Source: Archilochus colubris
Taxonomy: Eukaryota; Chordata; Aves; Apodiformes; Trochilidae
Assembly (NCBI GenBank): GCA_023079485.1
Contig: CM041085.1
Span: 93,135,115-93,199,114, forward strand
Length of the DNA stretch: 64,000 bases
Direction: 5' to 3'
Part shown: piece after piece, positions 25,801 to 32,900 of the stretch
Layout: every line of letters begins with the position of its first letter
How positions within the stretch are numbered: the first letter of the stretch is position 1
Notes under the pieces: generated by a model
What the model was told of the DNA's origin: nothing
What the model saw: only the letters and a program-made list of their open reading frames with translations
The model's database searches: none
Position numbers and translations under genes: made by a program

Positions 25801-28800
25801 CTAAAAACAAATACAGGCTGGACAGAAAATGGATTGAGAACAGCCCTGAGGAAAAGGACTTGGGGGTGCTGGCTGATGAGAAGCTCAACATAAGCCAGCA
25901 ATGTGTGCCTGCAGCCCAGAAATCCAACTGTATACTGGGCTGCATCAAAAGAAGCACGGCCAGAAGGGTGAGGGAGGTAATTCCCCTCTACTATGCTCTT
26001 GTAAGACCCCCAGCTAAAGTACTGTGTCCAGTTCTAGACTCCCCAGTATAAGAAGGACATGGAGCTGTTGGAGCAAGTCCAAAGGAGGGCCACAAAAATA
26101 ATCAGAGGGTTGGCACACCTCTTGGATGGGGACAGGCTGAGAAAGTTGGGATTGTTCAGCATGGAGAAGAGAAGGCTCCAGGGAGACTTTATGGCTGCCT
26201 CCCAGTACCTGAAGGGGGCCTAGAAAAAAGCAGGGGAGGGACTTACTACAAGGGCATGGACTGACAGGATAAGGGGTAATGGTTTTAAAACTGGAAGAGG
26301 ATTTTGAGCAGCCTGGTCTAGAAGGTGTTCCTGCCCCATGCAGGGGCATTTGAACTTGATGATCTTTAAGGTCCCTTCCAACCCTAATACTCTGTAATTC
26401 TATGATAATGGCAAGCCACTCCAATGCTGAGTGACAGCTATCAAGCTACAAACTGCAGTCCTTGTAACAATGATGCAAGAGTTATTAAGCTCTTTATAAT
26501 TAAATTTTTATTTATTAAATTATTTAATTAAATTTATATATTTAATATATTTAATTAAATTTATTTATTATTAAATAGTTATTTTCTTATTAGCATTCAA
26601 ATAATTATTTAATAGTTTTATATTTATACTATATGAAGTATCGTGCTATAATTCTGATTCTATGATATGGAAAAAATCAAGGAGATATACAAAGACTCTC
26701 AGCTCCAGAAAATGCTAGTACAAATACATTTGAATCACATTTGTGGAAGAATGAATGGGTGAATAAAATGTCATGCCACCTGGGTTAGAAAATACTGTAG
26801 TAAAAACAGAGCAACTGTGTACAGGATAAAAAACAAAAACATAAGGCATACATTTGTAAACCACTGGTTTTCAATACTTACCTTTTGGTTTATACACAGT
26901 ATGTGGCAAGCGCAATACTTAACAACAAATGTGTGCTATCAGACTAATATACAAAGAGGTTTATAGATATAGGCAAGTTTTACATACATTTCCCATCTGC
27001 CACCACTAAAATATCACATTTGTCTGTTAACAGGTTTGTGATCAGTCTCCTTCCTGCACCTTTAAACTTGTACTACAAAGAAATATACATGACAATGCTA
27101 AAAAGCATGTGAGTTCGTAATTAAGAGCTTTCCTATTAAATTTATTCCAGAATAGTTTCCTTACTTTTGCTCCCATATCAAGAAGTTGCTGTTCAAAGGT
27201 TTTTGAGTAATTTTCTGTTCTGTTAGATGACCAAACATCTACAAATGCAAAAATACCTGAATAAGAAGAGAGAAAACAACAAAGTTATTGATATACATAC
27301 TACACTACAGCTGGTTAAACTGTCTTTCAACCAAAATTTTGCTTTCATATATATTGCATCCAGTAGCAAACACAGCTTTTAATAAACGGAGTATCAGATA
27401 TTAGCAGCAGAATGTTCTTTTTAGAGTATTTCTATCCTTGAAATAAGTCGTAATGAAAAAAACTTAGAAGCATGGCACTAGTTAAAAAAATTTCACTTGG
27501 TCTATTTAAAAGACAATACCAGTTTAACAAACAATGTTGTATCTTTATATGACTCCATACCTTCATTTATTCACTCCTAATCTTCAGGTTAATTAAAAAA
27601 AAAAAGTTGCAGAACATAAGGAAATAAATGTAATGGAATAACTTCTTCCCCGACTCTCCAGAAAAAGGTCTGCAGAAATATTATTTAACAGTTTCCAACT
27701 GACCTCATATTTCACCTTATTTATACTGAATCAGCCCAAATTAAATACATATTACACAGCTTAATACAATTTCATGTCAGCTGTTTTGTGTAACAAATGT
27801 TAACAAAATGTTTTAGGTATATCGCATTTAAGTAGGCTTCCTTATTAACCAAACATCTCTTCAAGGAATAAAATTAGTCTTGGTTGAGTATTTCAACAAA
27901 TAACCAAACCCAGATGTATTGACAGGGAGGGATAAGCAAATGAAACTCATTAACAATGCCTTCGTTGATTTTACTTAGGCACTAAAGTGACCCCCTACTC
28001 CATTGGCCATGCTACTTTATTATTCTGAATGATCAAACAGGAAAGTACCAGAAAAATGGAGCACATTGGTTCACCAAAAACAAATATACACAAACTGAAG
28101 GCCAGACAGCTCTTAGAACTCATGAGTTAAATTGGAAGTGACAATTTAAAAGCATTATCCTTGGAAAACATTGCTTCATTATCTTAGTTACTATGTATGT
28201 CCTTCTGATTATTTATTATGTAGTGTTATCTGTCTTTCCAAATGAAAACCAGAATCATGCTCCAACAGCAGGAGTACTTTTATAAAGGTCTGTGTATTTT
28301 TATAGTTGCTAGAAATACTTTCAACAAATAACAGATGTATGACACATAAAATACTTCCTTAGCCAAACCACAGGGAAAAATCTCAGTGCTACGGCTTCAG
28401 GTACACATGGGAACTTAAGGCTAGTCTACTCCAATATGCTTTCAACTGTGTTCGTTCTACTACTGAACCAGGGCAGCTTTTGCCAAATTTAAATCTTTTC
28501 TCCATTGTTCTTCTGTGAAAAATACTGCACTTGCATGCCAAAAAAATGAAAAACTTCACCTTACAAAAAAAATGATGGAATTACATAATGGTAGGGGTTG
28601 GAAAGGACTCTTCAAAACCTTGGAACCTTCATAGTTATAGTTCTAGAAAACCAGGTTGGAGCATTTCAGTGAAGGTCAAACTAGGAACTCATCTGAGTAT
28701 TATTTCAAGGTCTTGTGCACCTGCAGCAGGATCAAGGGTGTATTTTACAACTTGTCAATTTTAGCTAATCAAACATACTCCAGCAGAAAACAAGGCACTG

Positions 28801-29648
28801 TAGTTTTTGTTCAGTTGATGGCAAGAGAAATGCAGAAGAGTCTGCAGCATTTTGGACTAGAAGCTTGGTTCTTATGAAGGGCAACTAACCCTAGAACGTC
28901 TCAAGAAAAGCCGGGGAAAAATGGACATCTGAGGGCAAACGAAAAGCGAGGCGCAAGTTTAGATATAAGCAGAAGAAAGCAGACAGGACCGAGCCACGAC
29001 TGACCGACACAAGCAGATCCAGGCGAAGGCCGATGGGCGGCGACAGAGCCAGGCGGAGCAGAGCCACCCAGTGCCCTATCGCAGCCACCCCAGAGCCCAA
29101 GCGATCCCTGCCCCGCCCCAGGGAGGCTTCCAGCGCTGCCCACACCAGCGGCTACACCCACCCCATCGCCGGGCCTGAGGCTGGGCACAGCCCTCCTACC
29201 ACCGGGACAAGCCAGGCCGCCGCGCACCACGGCCAGCGTGAGGCAGATAGGCTGCTGGTCAGAGCTCTCTCTCTCTCCATTCCACTCCCCTCACCGCGCC
29301 CAGGGGAGGGCTTCCCACCCGCGGGGATAGCCACGCCACAAGGTCGAGCTGAGGACTACCCCGCCCCAAGGGCTAGGGCCCGGACTCGGCAACTCGGCGC
29401 AGGGCTGCCCCCAGGGAAAGGGCCGGACAGGGAAGGAGGCGAGCGGCATCCGCCAGCCGAAGCCTCCACAGCGGCCGCCCGACTGCTGGGCCCGACCCAG
29501 TATCCCCCCAGTATCCCCCCCGGAAAGCACGGGGGGACGTGGTGCAGAAGCAGCGTTGTAAAACCGATCCGCTCCGGCCTGGTAGCTCCCGGCCGCCAGC
29601 CCTGCCCTATGAAGCAGAGAAGCCGATACCTTTCAGAGCGGGCTCCAT
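7712..29648 (-). CDS. MCPH1: Microcephalin gene, coding exons 1-9 (C-terminal part not found)
   Basis: MCPH1 is a nuclear and centrosomal BRCT protein that restrains condensin II, prevents premature chromosome condensation and takes part in the DNA damage response; its loss causes primary microcephaly in humans. Nine coding exons were read on the minus strand: 29630-29648, 27165-27256, 22997-23115, 19129-19213, 18383-18503, 17911-18051, 17004-17099, 14291-15313 and 7712-7824. Every boundary is GT/AG and all phases join without a frame break, giving about 603 residues against 835 in human. The N-terminal BRCT domain is complete (about residues 1-95). The block around REN-LSPT (exon 6), the YEDFF motif and basic cluster (exon 8) and the DGSCEDF segment (exon 9) match family landmarks. 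BRCT2 and BRCT3 were not seen left of 7712. Identification rests on remembered similarity to human and chicken MCPH1, not on an alignment run. Very sure of the gene; the exon edges were worked out by hand. Confidence 0.95.
8690..8967 (+). mobile_element. CR1 LINE, 3' fragment
   Basis: Carries the 3' end of CR1 ORF2 in sense: GGCTGGATTATCAGGAAGCA, then TGATCAGACATTGGAATGGG and GTGGTGGAGCCACCATC, up to CTCAGAGGTCCTC. It is 5'-truncated, and the terminal repeat tail is lost. It is inserted in MCPH1 intron 8, antisense to the gene. Confidence 0.9.
12555..12810 (-). mobile_element. CR1 LINE, internal RT fragment
   Basis: Read on the minus strand it matches the region after the RT catalytic core: the GACCTGGACAGGCTGGAGGG-like stretch (12770-12785) and the tract coding for NPMHQLR (near 12690). 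Both CR1 ends are missing and the fragment has diverged. It lies in MCPH1 intron 8. Confidence 0.75.
14291..15313 (-). CDS. MCPH1: MCPH1 coding exon 8 (long central exon)
   Basis: 1,023 bases, symmetric phase 1, residues 225-565. It begins at [17 protein letters not shown] after acceptor TTTTGCAG and ends NYCTGAT before donor GTAAGT. The open frame runs on into both introns, but those parts are intronic. The region is low-complexity and rich in Ser, Lys and Asp, as in the microcephalin central domain. Recognisable points are [10 protein letters not shown] (human LHSSFDDLCG), RRKRILHHT, the basic cluster ERKRKKQQ (near 14780-14806, a likely nuclear localisation signal) and [14 protein letters not shown] (14640-14684), equivalent to human ESSYDDYFSPDNL, the segment reported to bind condensin II. 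A 10-bp tandem duplication lies at 14491-14510 and is in frame with the rest of the exon. This is usually the largest and fastest-evolving MCPH1 exon. Confidence 0.95.
15314..17003. other. MCPH1 intron 7
   Basis: 1.7-kb intron. It holds a CR1 fragment at 15790-16310 and a T run near 15702; nothing else was recognised. Confidence 0.85.
15790..16310 (-). mobile_element. CR1 LINE fragment, C-terminal RT region
   Basis: The minus strand encodes a broken ORF2 C-terminus: [20 protein letters not shown] and VQFWAP, then a frameshifted [19 protein letters not shown]. This matches the intact copies at 37.6 kb and 47.1 kb. The extreme 3' tail is absent. It lies in MCPH1 intron 7, on the same strand as the gene. 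Confidence 0.9.
17004..17099 (-). CDS. MCPH1: MCPH1 coding exon 7
   Basis: 96 bases, symmetric phase 1, residues 193-224. It reads [20 protein letters not shown] and onward to DALSP before donor GTAACT. It corresponds to human [20 protein letters not shown]. It is serine-rich and likely disordered, only weakly conserved, and recognised mainly from its SQM start, its position and its perfect phases. The acceptor is TTTCTAG. Confidence 0.88.
17100..17910. other. MCPH1 intron 6
   Basis: Short AT-rich intron; no repeat or other feature was recognised. Confidence 0.85.
17911..18051 (-). CDS. MCPH1: MCPH1 coding exon 6 (conserved post-BRCT block)
   Basis: 141 bases, symmetric phase 1, residues 146-192. 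It opens [19 protein letters not shown] and ends [12 protein letters not shown] before donor GTAAGA. This is among the best conserved stretches outside the BRCT domains. Human has DDVPILLFESNGSLIYTP and the same [12 protein letters not shown]. The SPT at the end is a proline-directed phosphorylation consensus. Sequence identity is far above that of exons 7-9, so this block is probably a binding site rather than a spacer. Confidence 0.95.
18052..18382. other. MCPH1 intron 5
   Basis: 331 bases, very AT-rich, with A and T homopolymers near 18163-18200. No other feature was seen. Confidence 0.85.
18383..18503 (-). CDS. MCPH1: MCPH1 coding exon 5
   Basis: 121 bases, phase 0 in and phase 1 out, residues 106-145. 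It starts [16 protein letters not shown] and ends AVQKIAINA before donor GTAAGA. It matches the human KCMQPKDFNFKTPEN segment, and the following [11 protein letters not shown] is a charged helix-like stretch equivalent to human KKFEKMAKEL. It lies just after the BRCT domain. The acceptor has a good pyrimidine tract (TTTTTTTTGTCTTGTAG). Confidence 0.94.
18504..19128. other. MCPH1 intron 4
   Basis: AT-rich intron with no recognised element. Confidence 0.85.
19129..19213 (-). CDS. MCPH1: MCPH1 coding exon 4 (end of BRCT1)
   Basis: 85 bases. The first base completes codon 77 (AA|C, Asn), followed by [20 protein letters not shown] and ending LVTKK|GTGAGT (residues 78-105). It matches the human [20 protein letters not shown] segment, which closes the BRCT fold. 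The donor follows six A residues. The acceptor TATACAG is unusual in having a long poly(A) run on the transcribed strand about 40 bases upstream, with only a short CTGCTCTCTTT pyrimidine stretch between. Confidence 0.94.
19214..22996. other. MCPH1 intron 3
   Basis: 3.8-kb intron. It contains the poly(T) tract at 19246-19276 and a T run near 22542. No transposon was recognised. The somewhat GC-richer part near 21480-21980 shows no exon-like similarity. Confidence 0.8.
19246..19276 (+). repeat. Poly(T) tract beside MCPH1 exon 4
   Basis: CTTTTC followed by long T runs on the plus strand. In the MCPH1 pre-mRNA it reads as poly(A), roughly 35-65 bases upstream of the exon 4 acceptor. Confidence 0.85.
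22997..23115 (-). CDS. MCPH1: MCPH1 coding exon 3 (BRCT1 core)
   Basis: 119 bases, residues 38-76 plus two bases of codon 77. The acceptor is TTCTGCAG and the donor GTGAGT. The translation begins [17 protein letters not shown] and ends KMVSVLWVK, with the BRCT hallmark THVVF strand and the conserved tryptophan of the third helix (VLWV). Compared with the human exon, the loop after FKDG differs ([12 protein letters not shown]). The downstream intron contains no repeat that I recognise. Confidence 0.95.
23360..23605 (+). mobile_element. CR1 LINE, diverged 3' end
   Basis: Sense-strand 3' CR1 sequence: AAGTTGTGCCAGGGGAGGTT, then AGGTTTATGGGTGGACTTGA and TCTTTCCCAGTCTAAATGAT. Many substitutions suggest an old insertion. 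It lies in MCPH1 intron 2. Confidence 0.8.
24503..25076 (+). mobile_element. Solo LTR of an avian endogenous retrovirus (ERVK-like)
   Basis: Begins TGTCCTGGGACTGCC and ends AAAACCGTAACA, so it has the TG...CA ends of an LTR, 574 bp long. The flanks are CCATAT on the left and CCATGT on the right, a 6-bp target duplication with one mismatch; this length points to the ERVK class. An ATTAAA polyadenylation-like signal near 24945, followed by a T-rich stretch, suggests plus orientation, antisense to MCPH1. No internal retroviral genes are present, so this is a recombined single LTR. A 150-residue open frame inside it has no similarity to known proteins. The start was chosen from the target duplication. 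Confidence 0.75.
25620..26405 (+). mobile_element. CR1 LINE, 5'-truncated, RT C-terminus to 3' tail
   Basis: Starts at the RT catalytic motif C (an AGTTTGCTGATGATACCAAG sequence coding for FADDTK), continues through [20 protein letters not shown] and on to the 3' end TCCCTTCCAACCCTAATACT, then ATTCTATGAT. Frames are broken by indels. It is of a different, older subfamily than the copies at 36-50 kb. It lies in MCPH1 intron 2. Confidence 0.93.
26490..26600. repeat. AT-rich tract with TTTAATTAAA palindromes
   Basis: About 110 bases almost entirely A and T, built from TTATTAAA, TTTAATTAAA and TTTATATAT units. It lies about 85 bases past the 3' end of the CR1 element. Confidence 0.75.
27165..27256 (-). 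CDS. MCPH1: MCPH1 coding exon 2 (BRCT1, first half)
   Basis: 92 bases, residues 7-37, entered in phase 1 and leaving in phase 0 at AAA|GTAAGG. It encodes [11 protein letters not shown] followed by [10 protein letters not shown] and ends LLDMGAK. This aligns residue by residue with the human [20 protein letters not shown]...LVDMGAK stretch. It forms the first strand and helix of the N-terminal BRCT domain, the part of MCPH1 linked to centrosome and chromatin localisation and hit by human missense mutations. The acceptor is TTCAG preceded by a modest pyrimidine tract. Confidence 0.95.
27257..29629. other. MCPH1 intron 1
   Basis: 2.4-kb intron. The left two thirds are AT-rich. An old CR1 3' end lies near 28575-28730. 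The rightmost 700 bases belong to the CpG island and hold open frames on both strands with no recognisable similarity. Confidence 0.85.
28575..28730 (-). mobile_element. Possible old CR1 3' end
   Basis: The stretch GGTAGGGGTTGGAAAGGACT, then CTAGAAAACCAGGTTGGAGC resembles the reverse complement of a CR1 3' end. Divergence is high and the limits are approximate. Confidence 0.5.
29630..29648 (-). CDS. MCPH1: MCPH1 coding exon 1 (start codon)
   Basis: Reads ATG-GAG-CCC-GCT-CTG-AAA-G and then the donor GTATCGG. It encodes MEPALK plus one base of a glycine codon. The human protein begins with a similarly tiny first exon in the same phase (MAAPILK). It lies in the CpG island, and the next exon starts with the bases that complete the glycine codon. 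The exon is too short for an ORF search. It was found by looking upstream of the BRCT exons for an ATG followed by a phase-1 donor. The true 5' UTR start is not visible. Confidence 0.88.
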
Positions 29649-29773
29649 GAGCGAGTTGGCCCAGCCCGGAGATACTCTATTAGCCGCCACTATTCAAACC
29701 CTCCTCCGCGCTACGCCGCCGCGCCTGCGCCTTGCGGGTCCCCGCCCCTCGCCGTGCGGGGGGGATGGGGCGC

Positions 29774-29852
29774 GGGGTTGAGGGGAGCGTGTGGGGTTGA
29801 GGGGAGCGTGTGGGGTTGAGGGGAGCCTGTGGGGAGGGTGAGGGGAGCCTGT
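29774..29852 (+). repeat. GC-rich 19-bp minisatellite upstream of MCPH1
   Basis: Three tandem 19-bp units of GGGGTTGAGGGGAGCGTGT (third unit CCTGT), at 29774-29792, 29793-29811 and 29812-29830. A 22-bp variant follows at 29831-29852. It starts 126 bases upstream of the MCPH1 ATG and the plus strand carries many runs of four G. Confidence 0.9.
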
Positions 29853-29930
29853 GGTCCGAGGCTTAAGGCTTGGGCGGCGGGGTCGTGGCAGTAGAAGTCG
29901 GAGGCAGGAAGTATTGGTGGCATGATGAAG

Positions 29931-32900
29931 ACCTTTTAAGAAATGGGTGTAATTAAAATGTGTGTAGCGCTGGGGGAGCATCGGTACAGCCGAGTGCTGC
30001 TGAAAGAAAAGCCAAACAACAAGTGAATTTTCTGTGTCTGTGTTCACCGTGAGGAATCCTCAGAAGGCTTCTCTGAAGAATTTGACTTTTAAGACATTTT
30101 GTTAGAATGGCCTCCGAATCCTCTGGTGGCTAAAAGTGTGGTATCTGGAGTGAAAAAATAATGCAGAAAGCACACAGAAAGGGGATTAACAAATGTGCAT
30201 GGCCCGGCAAATATTTACTGTAGCATCCAAAAATTGCTTGAGGGTAACTGTGCTATTGACTGTAGCAAGTTCACCCTTACATGAAGCGGCTTTGCTTCGA
30301 GAAGGCTGAAGTGTAGGGAATGTGTTATCAGAGGGAAGCAAGAGAGAAAGCCTAATGCTTTCCCAGGAAATAATTGATAAATTCATAATAAAATAATGGA
30401 ATTAGTGAGTGTAAGAAGGTTTACATTGAGAAAGAAGATGATGTTGGGTTTTATTATGCAGCTCACACAACTCAGAAGCTGCAGGCAGGGCTATGTGGTT
30501 CTGCAAATCCATGCTGTTCTGAAGTCTTCAGTGGGCAATCTTCGTTGCTTCATCTGAAAAGTAACTCAACAAAAATGGGAAAAAAAGAGATGTGAAACAA
30601 GGGTATACATGTTTTCCATATGAGAAGTACTTGTTAAGACAAAAAGTGGTCAGCCTGGAAAAGTAGTTGCAGAAAGCAAATGGGCCATGGTCTCCAAAAT
30701 CCATGTGGGGAAGGTGAATGTGGAGTGATAATGTTCTCAAGAAGAATTGGTGGACACCAAATGAAATTATCAGATGGGGGAGAGCTGTTTCCACATTGTG
30801 CCTCATCACACTGTGAAACCGCGTCCAGAGTGCTGGCAAACCACATGGTTTATAAAAGAAAATTAAGAAGATTCATCTTCAGACCCCCCAAAATGTAAAA
30901 AAAACACCTTTACCTCCGTAAAGCCCAGTACTGCAGCTTGGTGGACTCTGAGGATCTATAGTGAACATTGGGTTCTGCTGTTCTTTCATTCTTTCTTCAG
31001 TCACCAACTGTAGAGACAGTGCTGACCTTTGGTGTGCTAAATTACACCCGTTCTTATTTTTGTGGACAAGTTCTAAACTTAAATCTTGTTCCCAAAGGAG
31101 TCTATCAAGCATATGGCTATTCCAATGCTGTTTAAGATACCTTAATCTTTTCTGTAATATTTTAGCATTTATACAGTTTATTTAATTTCCAGGCATTAAT
31201 ATGACCCTAGATCTATGGCATGTGTTGAGCACAAGCTCTTGGGTACCCTGTCTTCTGAAACTGTCACGGGCTTCCTTTCTCCTGTGTATTCACCATGTGA
31301 ATAAAGGGACTGATCAATATATATGTATGTTTGTATGTATTTAGTTCCTTTGTACTTCTGTCAGTATGTTGCACAGCTCTTTGCTAGGCAATAATGAAAT
31401 ATTTTTACAAAGATCTCAGCCATGGCTTAAGAAGGGAGTGTAGTCTTAATGCAGTGTCTCTCAACGTTGGTCTGAAGGCAGTTCCAAAAGTAGAGGTACA
31501 GGAGATTTAAATGTACTCTGTAGACAAATTCAGTTCTTAGTGCTGTTGGAGATTACCTTTCTGCTCAGTGAGAACTCTGTCATGTGTAAGGATATAGAAA
31601 TTATAACCTCTAAGAGGCAGCTTTTAATCTCTGAAGCTCTGGCCCCACTGAAATTAATGGGAGTCTTGTCACTGAGTTAATGCTTCTTTAGTTTCAGAAC
31701 CATCTCTAAATTAGTGATTATCTTTACAGGTAGAATAAGTAACTGTGGTTGGATAAGTAGCTGAGGTTGGGAAAATGTGGAATGAAACTGGGATGTTCAG
31801 GAAATTAGCAAGCACATAAAATTCTCTTAAGCATGTGTAAATAACAGTAGTTCAAAATTTGACATAGCCACACAACCTCTTTGGATTTGTATAGGGGTAG
31901 AAAACTGTCTGAAGGGAGACAGCTGAGAATTTCCAGCAGTGTCAGCGGGGTAATTCAACTCAGTCTGCATGATCAAAGCTGCCACAAACAACAGGGTCCT
32001 CCAGCCAGCAGTTCTGATAAAAGTAAAATCTGAAGAGAGGAAAATTTCAGCATAATTAAAATCCAGCAATCTGTGTATTTAAGCATTATGCCCAGGCATA
32101 ATATTTAAATTAGGATACAAGACTGAAGACCTTCAGTAAAAAACCCTACAGGGTATGTTTAAGCCTTTAACTGAAAAATAGCAGCAGGTTTTATAGACTT
32201 TAAAGGGAAATATGCTGAAGTATACAAATTATACCTGTATGCTCTTGATTACCCAGTGTTTCAGATGCCACATACCATGGTTTTAATACTGTACTTCTAG
32301 ATATACTTTACACAATCACCCTAGGATCATATCTGCCTCTTCTGAGTCACATTCTTATTCTGTGATAGACTAATATTTCCAGCTGATAAGCTCTAACATT
32401 GTAGCTGTTTGTTTATTAGTTTCTAATTTGATTGCATTCCAATATATGAGTGCATCCTATTGTTTCTATATTCTGATATTCTCCTGTTTTAATAAAGCTT
32501 CTATTCTGGCCACCTGCAATTCCATTAGCACAATCTTTATTTCCAAGCTCATAATGAAAATAGGTAATAAGATGGGATCTTAACTGGATCTAAGACTTAA
32601 CTGGAGCTAGAGCTGTGTCTTAATTGCTCATATAGGATTCCTACTTTGGACTTCTTGAACAATCCCCTTCTTCTCCATATGCAGCAATAACATTTATCAA
32701 ATGATTCATTAAAGCAACATAGATTTGATCTTTGTTACCTTTATATAGAAAAACAATTTCTTACAAAAAAGAAGTATGTGTTATTGTGACCTTTGGAATC
32801 TTAACTTATGCAGTTGGCAATTTTTGTCCCTTCACATTCCCATATGTTGTCTCTAAATCCCCTTTTCTTCCTCCTATCATAATTGATATAGAGGTCAGCA

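Larger units (their letters stand above)
23116..27164. other. MCPH1 intron 2
   Basis: 4-kb intron and the most transposon-rich of the gene. It holds a CR1 piece (23360-23605), a solo LTR (24503-25076), a second CR1 (25620-26405) and an AT-rich tract directly after it (26490-26600). Confidence 0.85.
28890..29930. promoter_or_regulatory. CpG island and MCPH1 promoter region
   Basis: A sharp rise in GC and CpG content around the MCPH1 start codon, in an otherwise AT-rich window. It covers the 3' edge of the upstream flank, the first exon and about 700 bases of intron 1. A GC box (GGGGCGGGG read on the minus strand, 29740-29748) and an NRF1-like GCGCCTGCGC (29721-29730) lie 70-100 bases upstream of the ATG. 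A TTTGAA (minus strand, 29693-29698) resembles a cell-cycle CHR site. There is no clear TATA box, as expected for a housekeeping CpG promoter. The factor sites are consensus matches only. Confidence 0.75.

Noticed and set aside
29033..29650. 205-codon plus-strand open frame across the MCPH1 start
   Set aside because: It lies wholly in the CpG island, where stop codons are rare by composition. It is Pro/Arg/Ala-rich and low-complexity, antisense to MCPH1, and resembles no protein I know.
30680..31190. Possible old LTR or DNA transposon upstream of MCPH1
   Set aside because: Phrases such as TTGGTGGACTCTGAGGATC recall LTR sequence, but no ends, target duplication or family match could be made out.
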